NCBI GenBank assembly: GCA_002784505.1
Contig: PFLF01000067.1
Location: 1 to 7,619, forward strand
Direction of reading: 5' to 3'
Source: Candidatus Roizmanbacteria bacterium CG_4_10_14_0_8_um_filter_39_9
Lineage (GTDB): Bacteria > Patescibacteriota > Microgenomatia > UBA1406 > GWC2-37-13
Length of the DNA: 7,619 nt
Below the pieces are notes generated by a model. The model saw only the letters and a program-made list of their open reading frames with translations, was not told the DNA's origin and did not search any database. Positions 1-5,715 of the stretch are shown in pieces. The translations under genes were made by a program, and so were the position numbers. Numbering within the stretch: the stretch's first letter is position 1; every line of letters starts with the position of its first letter.

Positions 1-338
1 TTATAAATAAATCGCAAGATATTGTGTAAAATGGTACTTTGTGTAAGTATAGGCCTGGAAACACCGTTTGGAATAAAATACCAAAAAATAGTTGAAATTA
101 TATAAGAAATGATAATACTGAGAAGAAACCGATTGATATGTGGAGTATTCCAAAGAAGTATATACGTAGAAAAAACACCCGGATGGTAGAGTAAATAAAA
201 GATTGTAAAGAAAGGAAGAAGAGGAATTTTGTTATCCAGCGGTATTTTCCAGTAAAATTGTGACCTCCTTCTGTTCAGGGGAATATACAAGCCCTTAATC
301 GCGAGTGAAAAGATTAATAAAACAATGGTGATGTTCAT
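1..338 (-). CDS. PAP2-like membrane phosphatase, 5' part only
   Basis: An open frame of 112 codons starts at the ATG at 336-338 and runs off the left edge without a stop. The product is strongly hydrophobic: a membrane segment at residues 1-20, then a stretch resembling the PAP2 family (IPLDNKIPLLPF, residues 32-43, followed by a hydrophobic helix), another helix at about 72-90, and a FIPNGVSRP motif (88-96). That motif resembles the segment before the catalytic PSxH region in lipid phosphatase / inositolphosphorylceramide-synthase-like PAP2 proteins. The catalytic motifs would lie beyond the window, so activity cannot be judged. If the family call is right, it would be an inner-membrane enzyme acting on a lipid-linked phosphate such as phosphatidate or undecaprenyl diphosphate. 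The start overlaps the stop of a 10-codon mini-ORF by ATGA, and it lies 74 nt downstream of the DUF475 gene on the same strand. The reading frame is clear; the family is moderately sure. Confidence 0.6.
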   Translation of the reverse strand, partial: MNITIVLLIFSLAIKGLYIPLNRRRSQFYWKIPLDNKIPLLPFFTIFYLLYHPGVFSTYILLWNTPHINRFLLSIIISYIISTIFWYFIPNGVSRPILTQSTILHNILRFIY

Positions 339-367
339 TTGGAAATATGTTTTTTGTCCGCCTGCAT
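335..367 (-). CDS. possible 10-codon leader peptide before the PAP2-like gene
   Basis: The frame ATG...TGA encodes MQADKKHISK. Its ATG (365-367) lies 7 nt downstream of a TATAAT hexamer (375-380 on the - strand), the same spacing as for the leaderless genes in this window. Its TGA overlaps the ATG of the PAP2-like gene as ATGA. I infer that a ribosome starting on the leaderless mRNA could translate this short frame and re-initiate on the PAP2-like gene, which has no Shine-Dalgarno sequence. There is no homology evidence, and a frame this short arises easily by chance. The alternative is that the mRNA simply has a 29-nt leader before the PAP2-like ATG. Confidence 0.3.
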   Translation of the reverse strand: MQADKKHISK

Positions 368-374
368 ATACCCG

Positions 375-380
375 ATTATA
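375..380 (-). promoter_or_regulatory. -10 element (TATAAT) for the mini-ORF / PAP2-like gene
   Basis: A perfect TATAAT is present on the - strand, 7 nt before the mini-ORF ATG and 36 nt before the PAP2-like ATG. No TTGACA-like -35 is visible 17 nt upstream and there is no TG extension. It lies in the 45-nt gap after the DUF475 stop. No terminator hairpin is seen in that gap, so readthrough from DUF475 is also possible. Confidence 0.45.
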
Positions 381-412
381 TAATGAAATGGGTTGCGGGC
401 GCGAACATCTGG

Positions 413-1336
413 TTACTGACTAACAGGCAGTTTCAACACCTTTGTAGATTTCAGAAAGAAATATCCAACTATTACAGATGTAGAAAGAGGTGAGGCCCAG
501 AATGGAATTTCCATTCTAAAACTATCCAACATCATAATGGATCCCAAAATCAAGATGGAATACATTGCCCCATTTTTAATATAAAGATATTTTTTAATAT
601 TTTCAATATTTGATACGGTAATTTTACGAAGAACAAATGCGCCCAGTCCATTACCAATAAGAATAAGGGGAACAAAAAATGTAAAGGCAAATGATCCGAG
701 CACTCCGTCAATGGAGAAAGTCATATCGATCACTTCGAGATAGAGAATTTTACTTATATCAGACATTCCTTTTTTCAACAGACTGCGTTCAGCTTGTGCC
801 GCCTGTTGTTTGAATCCGTGCGTAATAAAAAAAACAGTTGACCCGACGACTGCAGATAATGCCAAGTATGGATTTACCTGAATTGCATACCAGACGATTA
901 CGGTTAGAAGTATTGAAACTATCGCATAAAACCATACTCCCTGACTGGCAATAAACTTTTCTCCCGGTAATCCAAAGTTTTTTTCCTCTAAAAAGAGCCA
1001 GTGAAAAAAAACAAAGATCATAAATACCCCACCAGCAAGAAGAAGATAGGGGGCTGATTCATGAAGTGACTGTGCAACCCGCGCGTCGCTATGAAAGACC
1101 GCAGTAATGGTACCCAAAATTCCCACCTTTGGATTTAATAACAAAACGATAAGAAATGGGAGAAGTCCCCGCACCACAATAACTGAAAAGAAAAGTCCCC
1201 AGGTGACAAACCATTTCCGTGAAGCGGCTTTCATGGTTGAAAGCACTTCGGCATTGATGATGGCATTATCAACGCTGTTTATAATCTCAAACAGTCCCAG
1301 ACCAAATATTGTTACCAGTGCGGAAATTATATTCAT
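413..1336 (-). CDS. DUF475 / TerC-like integral membrane protein
   Basis: This 307-residue polytopic membrane protein has roughly eight hydrophobic segments. Two internally related acidic motifs mark the DUF475/TerC group: EIINSVDNAIINAEVL (17-32, with E17, D23 and N24) near the N terminus and LEVIDMTFSIDGVLGSFAF (200-218, with E201, D204, S208 and D210) in the second half. Paired acidic motifs inside membrane helices are typical of TerC-family proteins, which are linked to metal-ion export or metallation of secreted proteins; DUF475 itself has no firmly established substrate. The length suits the family. The ATG overlaps the TGA of the HAD gene (ATGA at 1333-1336), which implies co-transcription and translational coupling. 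No separate promoter or Shine-Dalgarno sequence is evident. The family is confident; transport or metal handling is inference. Confidence 0.88.
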   Translation of the reverse strand: MNIISALVTIFGLGLFEIINSVDNAIINAEVLSTMKAASRKWFVTWGLFFSVIVVRGLLPFLIVLLLNPKVGILGTITAVFHSDARVAQSLHESAPYLLLAGGVFMIFVFFHWLFLEEKNFGLPGEKFIASQGVWFYAIVSILLTVIVWYAIQVNPYLALSAVVGSTVFFITHGFKQQAAQAERSLLKKGMSDISKILYLEVIDMTFSIDGVLGSFAFTFFVPLILIGNGLGAFVLRKITVSNIENIKKYLYIKNGAMYSILILGSIMMLDSFRMEIPFWASPLSTSVIVGYFFLKSTKVLKLPVSQ

Positions 1337-2151
1337 ATTATTTTAGCCAATGTAAGGACATGCTCAATTGCCTCAATTATACCGCCGCTTTCAACGGGAG
1401 CAACAACCAAATCGGCGATGTCTTTGAGTTCTTTCGGGGCATTTCCCATTGCGATTTTATAACCGCAGGCGGTAAACAGAGGATAATCATTATAGCCGTC
1501 TCCAATTGCCACCATTTCTTTTGGATTAATCTTCAGTATTTTTCCATATTCAAGTACTGCCGTATGTTTCGTTGAGTTCTCGGCAGTGACATCCCATCCA
1601 AAATAACCCTCATGTCCCAGTCTGACAACCTCAACATCTTTACACTCGTTCAAAATATGTTTAATATGCTTTTGCGCAATTTTTTCTGATAGTTTATTAA
1701 TGGAAGACTGAAGAAGAATTTTTAAAACCCCCGGTGGAATAGTACTTTCTATAAAATCTCTCACGATTACACCTGTTGGGTACATAAATGTTTCAAACCT
1801 GCGGAACATATATGCCGCTTCTGTTGTCTCAACGCTGTATAGGAATGATTGGGTATTGTAGTAAGACACGATTTTTCTGACAGACTTCTCAGAAATTGGC
1901 CGAAGCCAGGGGGTCTCACCGGTTAACACATTCAAAATCATTCCTCCTCCAAAAACGATATGATAGTCATAGAGATTCAGTTCTTTTAGCAGTTTTTCCA
2001 CCAGTCCATAACATGCGCGACCGGTGGCAAGGGAAAAATGAATGTTTTTCTCGCGAAGCTTTTGAAGAAGTGCAGGGAGGCGAACATCATAATGACCGTC
2101 GCAGGAAACGAGCGATCCATCCAAGTCAGAAAGAATTGCTTTGATTGTCAT
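1333..2151 (-). CDS. Cof-type HAD-IIB family phosphatase
   Basis: This 272-residue HAD hydrolase is counted from the ATG at 2149-2151. Motif I is SDLDGSLV, with nucleophile D9, acid/base D11 and S13. Motif II is LATGR with T43, motif III is the lysine in ENSTKHTAV (K195), and motif IV is GDGYND (D218 and D222, Mg2+ binding). A C2-type cap sits at about residues 85-185. This is the layout of the Cof/YbiV-type cytosolic sugar-phosphate or nucleotide-related phosphatases; the substrate cannot be read from sequence. A TTG at 2173-2175 would add eight residues (SYVVECL) ahead of M9. I prefer the ATG because motif I then sits at the usual distance from the N terminus and a TAGAAT -10 lies 5 nt upstream. 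The stop overlaps the DUF475 ATG, so the two form an operon. Confidence 0.92.
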   Translation of the reverse strand: MTIKAILSDLDGSLVSCDGHYDVRLPALLQKLREKNIHFSLATGRACYGLVEKLLKELNLYDYHIVFGGGMILNVLTGETPWLRPISEKSVRKIVSYYNTQSFLYSVETTEAAYMFRRFETFMYPTGVIVRDFIESTIPPGVLKILLQSSINKLSEKIAQKHIKHILNECKDVEVVRLGHEGYFGWDVTAENSTKHTAVLEYGKILKINPKEMVAIGDGYNDYPLFTACGYKIAMGNAPKELKDIADLVVAPVESGGIIEAIEHVLTLAKII

Positions 2152-2156
2152 GAGAC

Positions 2157-2162
2157 ATTCTA
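2157..2162 (-). promoter_or_regulatory. candidate -10 (TAGAAT) for the HAD-DUF475 operon
   Basis: TAGAAT, one mismatch from TATAAT, lies 5 nt upstream of the HAD ATG on the - strand, the spacing seen at the clearer leaderless promoters here. There is no recognisable -35 and no properly spaced TG extension. The call rests on position and is weak on sequence. Confidence 0.35.
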
Positions 2163-2208
2163 CAACATAACTCAAAAAACGTGTTTGATACCAAAAATAT
2201 TCAAGGGG

Positions 2209-2811
2209 TTAGATCTTCTCATGAATAAATACTTCTTCATCGCCCCATGAAAAATCAATAGACCCAATGGGGTTGATTTTGAATTTATTCGATTTAATAA
2301 CAAGTGTGCTTGTAATAATGCGTGCTCCTTTTTTTAACTGTTCAAGTTTACGAATAAAGGGAACACCAAACTCATATGACCATGCGGTTGCATTCATAAA
2401 TATTACATCAGCTTCAGAGAAGTCGACATCATTAAAGTTTCCATGTATGAAAACGACAGATTGAGAAAATGAGTTATTTAATCCAGAAAGCTCTTTATAA
2501 TGATCCAGAACCTTTTGGGAAGCATCTAAGAGTTCCTGAAAAATTTCGACACCTACGACTTTAGAAAAGTTTGCAAGCATAGCTGCTAATATAACAACTT
2601 TGCCCGTCCCCGAACCCAAATCATAAAAGACTTCATTTTTCTTCGGCCTTGCCATAGCTAACATTCTCAGAAATCCCCGATATGTTATTTCCCCATACAT
2701 ATATCCAGAATAATACCTTGAGAGTTTAGAAATTGCCTTTTTGGAGATAGCATATCCGTCGACATGTAAATAGAGCTGCTCAAATTTTCCTTCCGTATCA
2801 TCTATTGCCAT
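2209..2811 (-). CDS. DOT1-like SAM-dependent methyltransferase
   Basis: This 200-residue protein is a small class I methyltransferase. YGEIT (39-43) precedes motif I, FYDLGSGTGKVVILAA (62-77), which forms the SAM-binding loop. GVEI (87-90) follows, with the acidic ribose-binding E89. GNFNDVDFSEADVIFMN (124-140) corresponds to motif IV, and KKGARIITST (160-169) to the following strand. The order YGE, DLGSGTG, a GVE strand, an N-rich motif IV and 'lkkGarI' is characteristic of the DOT1 fold known from histone H3K79 methyltransferases. Prokaryotic DOT1-like proteins exist with mostly unknown substrates. There is no extra DNA- or nucleosome-binding tail. The protein is presumably cytosolic; the substrate (protein lysine, RNA or small molecule) is unknown. 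It starts 44 nt after the SDR remnant and ends 57 nt before the HAD gene. The methyltransferase call is confident; the DOT1 relationship is moderate. Confidence 0.85.
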   Translation of the reverse strand: MAIDDTEGKFEQLYLHVDGYAISKKAISKLSRYYSGYMYGEITYRGFLRMLAMARPKKNEVFYDLGSGTGKVVILAAMLANFSKVVGVEIFQELLDASQKVLDHYKELSGLNNSFSQSVVFIHGNFNDVDFSEADVIFMNATAWSYEFGVPFIRKLEQLKKGARIITSTLVIKSNKFKINPIGSIDFSWGDEEVFIHEKI

Positions 2812-2818
2812 AATTAAT

Positions 2819-2824
2819 AATATA
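2819..2824 (-). promoter_or_regulatory. candidate -10 (TATATT) for the methyltransferase gene
   Basis: TATATT lies 7 nt upstream of the methyltransferase ATG on the - strand; a TATTAT overlapping it lies 5 nt upstream. Both fit the leaderless spacing of this window. The region is very AT-rich, no -35 is visible, and the hexamer could be chance. Confidence 0.35.
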
Positions 2825-2855
2825 ACTTCTGCGGTTTAATTTATTGCAGTTTGGG

Positions 2856-3050
2856 TTATGACATTAAATTAATCTTGTCTTTTAGAGAAGAATGAAACTG
2901 TTCTTGTGTGTATTGTGGGTTTTCGGGCTTATATCCTAATATTTTCTTTGCTTTTGATATGTCAATATGAACAATCTCATAATCACTTTTGTACTTTTGG
3001 ACAAAAGCACTTCCCAAAAATCCCTTACTGCCGGTTACCAGTATTTTCAT
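2856..3050 (-). pseudogene. internally deleted NAD-dependent epimerase/dehydratase (SDR) remnant
   Basis: This 64-codon intact frame joins two ends of an extended SDR sugar-nucleotide epimerase/dehydratase. Residues 1-30 are the Rossmann start: MKILVTGSKGFLGSAF with the TGxxGFxG dinucleotide-binding loop, then the second strand ending in VHID, whose D30 normally contacts the adenosine ribose. Residues 31-45 (ISKAKKILGYKPEN) match the C-terminal part of the same family, where 'D.skak..LGy.P' precedes the last helix. Full members are about 300 residues, so roughly 230 central residues, including the catalytic YxxxK, are missing without a frame break. It cannot be an active epimerase. It has a strong promoter 6 nt upstream and an ATG directly after the MBL stop, so it may still be expressed. 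I call it a remnant; a retained miniprotein is the alternative. Confidence 0.7.
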
Positions 3051-3052
3051 AG

Positions 3053-3805
3053 TTAAATTATATCAAAAGTATCACCCGAAGAATATTTCTTACACGGGAA
3101 GTTGTTATAAAACTGGGCCATTGCTACATGATCGACGCAGTGCATCGGAAGAAGATATTTTGGTTTTTCAACTTTAAAATATTCAACAGTTTTTTGTATC
3201 GCATTCATATCTTTTTCAAATAAATGAAAACCTCCCATTACTCCATATAGTTTTTGACCCGTTATTTCCTTTGCATATTCGCAGATGTTGCAGATTCCGG
3301 AATGGGAACAGCCGGAGATAACCACAACTCCATTATTTGTTTTGATGGCTAAAGCAGAGTCATCTAATATGAGGTCATCCAAATATTTTCCCTTCTCAAA
3401 AGAATTTTTTCTCGGAACCTCTCCGAGATAATAAATATCCTTTGAGAATTCCAGCGGTTTTACAGATGAAACAATCTCAAAGTCTTTTTTAAGTTTGTTA
3501 GATTGATCTTTCGGTATTTTTTCAAGGATTTGAGGGTGAAGAATAAGCTTTTTTTTCGAAGTGAATTTATGAAAACGTAAGCCCCCCGTATGGTCACAGT
3601 GATTGTGAGAAAGGACGATGTAATCTACGGAATCAAGATTAATATTCAATTGTTTGGCATTATGCAGATACACATCCGTATGTCCCGTATCCATTAATAT
3701 TTTAATTCCATTAACTTCAATCAGTACTGAAAGTCCCCATTCGGCTAAACATAGTTTATGATTCTGACGACCTGAAGAGTTTTCATTTAAAAGAGTAATT
3801 TTCAT
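3053..3805 (-). CDS. MBL-fold metallo-hydrolase, COG1237 type
   Basis: This 250-residue metallo-beta-lactamase-fold protein carries the metal-binding motif SHNHCDHTGGL (H67, H69, D71, H72), preceded by ILMDTG (D39). VVISGCSHSGICNI (161-174, H168), GVMGGFHL (188-195, H194) and LLPMHC (218-223, H222) supply further conserved ligands. The GCSHxGxxNI and GGFHL blocks are diagnostic of the COG1237 group, which includes archaeal proteins annotated as 7,8-dihydropterin-6-yl-methyl-4-(beta-D-ribofuranosyl)aminobenzene-5'-phosphate synthase. That name should not be transferred here without evidence. It is probably a soluble cytosolic hydrolase or oxidoreductase of unknown substrate. Its ATG lies 6 nt after a TGATATAAT promoter. 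Its last codons (Phe-Asp-Ile-Ile-stop) are themselves part of the promoter of the next gene. Confidence 0.9.
   Translation of the reverse strand: MKITLLNENSSGRQNHKLCLAEWGLSVLIEVNGIKILMDTGHTDVYLHNAKQLNINLDSVDYIVLSHNHCDHTGGLRFHKFTSKKKLILHPQILEKIPKDQSNKLKKDFEIVSSVKPLEFSKDIYYLGEVPRKNSFEKGKYLDDLILDDSALAIKTNNGVVVISGCSHSGICNICEYAKEITGQKLYGVMGGFHLFEKDMNAIQKTVEYFKVEKPKYLLPMHCVDHVAMAQFYNNFPCKKYSSGDTFDII
3057..3065 (-). promoter_or_regulatory. extended -10 promoter (TGATATAAT) of the SDR remnant
   Basis: A perfect extended -10 (TGnTATAAT) lies on the - strand, with the hexamer at 3057-3062, 6 nt before the ATG of the SDR remnant. It overlaps the last codons of the MBL gene. No -35 is seen, as expected for extended -10 promoters. 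The predicted transcription start falls on or next to the start codon. Confidence 0.65.
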
Positions 3806-3811
3806 AGCTAA

Positions 3812-3820
3812 ATTATATCA
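3812..3820 (-). promoter_or_regulatory. extended -10 promoter (TGATATAAT) of the MBL gene
   Basis: The TATAAT hexamer is at 3812-3817 with TGA directly upstream, 6 nt before the ATG at 3803-3805. The surrounding 26 nt (3798-3823), including the start codon and the next codons, match 3043-3068 with a single mismatch. The predicted mRNA is leaderless. Confidence 0.7.
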
Positions 3821-3850
3821 AAAAACAAATTTCGTAACAGGGGAGGTGAT

Positions 3851-4168
3851 TCAGGTTAATTTTTTTGCCGGGAGGGATCTTGCAATTACGATCAGAATCG
3901 AGGGAAGATTATCGAAGTTGTCCAGTTGCTCCTCAGAAACTACATAGTGAGGCTTGGCTTTGGGGTAGGGAGGGTCTTTTTCACAGATATCTTCAAGTGG
4001 ACTGCCTGCAGGGCAAATTTTCACGTAAAGTAAGTCGTCACAGACGAGGGCAACAACTTTTCCGTCGGCATAGAGCGCATATTCGCCAAACATTGCCCGT
4101 GCGCTAAACCGGGGAGTATTTCCCAGTTTATTCAGGATAAAATGGATTGTCTCTTTTGATGTGCTCAT
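3851..4168 (-). CDS. TfoX N-terminal domain protein
   Basis: This 105-residue protein consists of a single TfoX_N domain. FSARAMFGEYALYADGKVVALV (21-42) matches the family pattern 'R.MFGgyglY.dgk.falv', followed by DDLLYVKICPAG (44-55) and a C-terminal YVVSEEQLDN segment (74-83). The second (C-terminal) TfoX domain of the competence regulator TfoX/Sxy is absent, as in most stand-alone family members, so a role in competence should not be assumed. Its ATG overlaps the TGA of the upstream gene (ATGA at 4165-4168), indicating translational coupling with the VOC-like protein. No own promoter is visible. There are 45 nt between its stop and the MBL start, holding the MBL promoter. Confidence 0.85.
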   Translation of the reverse strand: MSTSKETIHFILNKLGNTPRFSARAMFGEYALYADGKVVALVCDDLLYVKICPAGSPLEDICEKDPPYPKAKPHYVVSEEQLDNFDNLPSILIVIARSLPAKKLT

Positions 4169-4860
4169 ATCTGTACCAATTTATGTTCGCGATGCCACTT
4201 GACGTCCCTCGCACAAGTCGCCAAATCGAGAAAAATATTTACTCCGTCAATTACTCCTAAATGAATTCTGATAATATAGGTGATTCCATCAATAATAATA
4301 TGGTGTGGTTTGATAGTCTTATCACCGTAAATGTCCTTGATCATTTTATCTATCTCATCGGAATTAAACTTCGTATCAACATCAAACTGGATATGAGGCA
4401 ACCAATAGTCTACCCAATCTGCCCACTGTCCATCAGTTTTTTCTACAGGTATAAGCTCTAGCATGGACTCTTCCCACTCGACCGTATTTCCGATAAACAA
4501 CCAGAGTCCGTCATCGTTTGATGCTTCCTGGTATAAATGAAGCTCTGTTTTTGAAACCAGTTCTTTTATTCTCCTCTTTTCCGATTCCTGAGAAGCTACT
4601 AGATAACAAAATCCAATATGATCCAGACGAAGAATAGCATTCATATCGCTTAAAATATCTATTAGTTTTGAGAGTAAAGAGACATTTGTTTGTGCGTCCT
4701 TCAATTTGCTTTTATGGTGAAGTAAAATGTCAGAGACATCTCCAATCGGTGTGATAATCCTATCGCCCGTAAACTGAACTAAGTCAGGATTCCATTTAAT
4801 ATTCTTATCCGAAGATAATATCATGCCAATTTCATTTAAAGCATTATTTAAATTTCTCAT
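4165..4860 (-). CDS. possible VOC/YecM-like protein, function unknown
   Basis: This 231-residue soluble protein has no signal peptide or membrane segment. I do not recognise it with certainty. From about residue 78 the pattern resembles a vicinal-oxygen-chelate fold and, most closely, the YecM-type arrangement: LRLDHIGFCY (78-86, H81), then MLELIPVE (133-140, E135), then LPHIQFDV (154-161, H156). A His/Glu/His set at these strands could bind a metal. The N-terminal about 75 residues are mainly helical. The C terminus (IIRIHLGVIDGVNIFLDLAT, 196-215) is strand-rich and ends with a charged WHREHK. It is encoded 48 nt after the SRPBCC-cupin gene with no clear -10 or Shine-Dalgarno sequence, and its stop overlaps the TfoX-domain start, so the three are probably one transcript. 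A metal-dependent or ligand-binding role is inference only. Confidence 0.75.
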   Translation of the reverse strand: MRNLNNALNEIGMILSSDKNIKWNPDLVQFTGDRIITPIGDVSDILLHHKSKLKDAQTNVSLLSKLIDILSDMNAILRLDHIGFCYLVASQESEKRRIKELVSKTELHLYQEASNDDGLWLFIGNTVEWEESMLELIPVEKTDGQWADWVDYWLPHIQFDVDTKFNSDEIDKMIKDIYGDKTIKPHHIIIDGITYIIRIHLGVIDGVNIFLDLATCARDVKWHREHKLVQI

Positions 4861-4908
4861 ATCTGGGAACCGCGTAGGGTTGAGAAAAATTAGACCTTAT
4901 TACTAATA

Positions 4909-5634
4909 TCACACCTTGATCCGTATAAAGTAAAATTCACTTGGTGCTTTACCACCTGCCTCAAACTTATGCAAAGAATCGGCAGGAATGATTATCACAT
5001 CTTCCGGCTTATACTCAACTATTTCATTCTGCCAGAAGAACTTTCCTGTTCCTTTTAATACAATGCCCACCTCATCATACATATCATGCTCATGCCAATC
5101 CCATTTATCACCTGGGCTAAGTGTCCCCTTCGTTAACGCATCAATATTATTAGTTATTAGATCATCTTTGGTTGCCAGAGTTTGCTGTGAGCCCGGGGTG
5201 TTATGGATTTCCTCGAAAGGGACTTTCGAAATATTAAATATATTGAATTTTTTATCTCTCTCTAAGACAAACTTTAATTTTGCTAATACATCTTGAGTGA
5301 ATGGCTCTTCAATCTCTCCTTGATCTGTCCACTCACAATATTCAAGTACGGTTTTTCCGTCTATAGCCTGTAAACTATATCTACAATGATAATTGTGATC
5401 TGATGAGATCCATTCGACATACTCATCACTTTTTATCCCTGCGACAGTTACCTCGGATAGTTCATCCTTGTCATTTGTGAGTTTGTATATGGTGCCGACT
5501 TTAATCGGCCATTCAGATGTTTCTTCTTTCACCACGGAAGGAATCCATTTTGTAGAATTGGGGGGAGTGATGCAGAACAAAAAAACGTCATGCAGATTTT
5601 TTTGAATTTGTACTTTCAGTATGTTTTTCTTCAC
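4909..5634 (-). CDS. SRPBCC-cupin two-domain fusion protein
   Basis: This 241-residue protein starts with GTG (5632-5634). Residues 1 to about 125 look like an SRPBCC/START-type ligand-binding domain (AHSA1-like): an initial strand, a 'W.psvv.' segment, TIYKLTNDKDELSEVTV, VEWISSDHNYHCRYSL, and a closing amphipathic helix LAKLKFVLERD. Residues 165-241 are a cupin with a textbook motif 1, G175-x5-H181-x-H183-x4-E188-x6-G195, and a motif 2 containing P217 and H222. H181, H183, E188 and H222 would bind one metal ion. The cupin may therefore be a small-molecule sensor or a dioxygenase-like or isomerase-like enzyme, with the SRPBCC cavity holding a hydrophobic ligand. Both domains are recognised from pattern; the combined role is unknown. 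A TGATATAAT promoter lies 7 nt upstream, and the gene heads the VOC/TfoX cluster. Confidence 0.85.
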   Translation of the reverse strand: MKKNILKVQIQKNLHDVFLFCITPPNSTKWIPSVVKEETSEWPIKVGTIYKLTNDKDELSEVTVAGIKSDEYVEWISSDHNYHCRYSLQAIDGKTVLEYCEWTDQGEIEEPFTQDVLAKLKFVLERDKKFNIFNISKVPFEEIHNTPGSQQTLATKDDLITNNIDALTKGTLSPGDKWDWHEHDMYDEVGIVLKGTGKFFWQNEIVEYKPEDVIIIPADSLHKFEAGGKAPSEFYFIRIKV

Positions 5635-5641
5635 GCTATAA

Positions 5642-5650
5642 ATTATATCA
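5642..5650 (-). promoter_or_regulatory. extended -10 promoter (TGATATAAT) of the SRPBCC-cupin cluster
   Basis: The TATAAT hexamer (5642-5647) with TGA upstream lies 7 nt before the GTG start. It belongs to an 18-nt stretch (5640-5657) identical to 7543-7560 upstream of the peptidase-like gene. No -35 is found at the right distance. The predicted transcript begins at or one base from the GTG. Confidence 0.65.
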
Positions 5651-5679
5651 AAGTTCCGGTGACTGATTTTTCTTCTTCT

Positions 5680-5708
5680 TTGACAATATAAATGAGGTAT
5701 TAGATAAT
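5680..5708 (+). promoter_or_regulatory. sigma70-type promoter of the TMEM43-family gene
   Basis: A perfect -35 TTGACA (5680-5685), a 17-nt spacer and a GATAAT -10 (5703-5708) end 7 nt before the ATG at 5716. The transcription start would be at the start codon, so the mRNA should be leaderless. This is the best full promoter in the window and diverges from the SRPBCC-cupin promoter at 5642-5650. Confidence 0.75.
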
Positions 5709-5715
5709 ATAGTAT

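Noticed and set aside
2152..2175. TTG start for the HAD phosphatase giving eight more residues
   Set aside because: No Shine-Dalgarno sequence or -10 is placed for it, while the ATG at 2151 has a TAGAAT 5 nt upstream and puts motif I at the normal distance from the N terminus.
3865..4107. + strand open frame of 80 codons
   Set aside because: It lies wholly opposite the TfoX-domain gene, has no promoter and has a low-complexity, Arg-rich translation; it is a shadow frame.
3851..4168. Competence regulator TfoX/Sxy
   Set aside because: Only the N-terminal domain is present and no competence genes are nearby; single-domain family members are common and functionally undefined.
4988..5296. + strand open frame of 102 codons opposite the SRPBCC-cupin gene
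   Set aside because: It is antisense to a gene with a complete cupin motif, and its Ser/Cys-rich product has no recognisable features.
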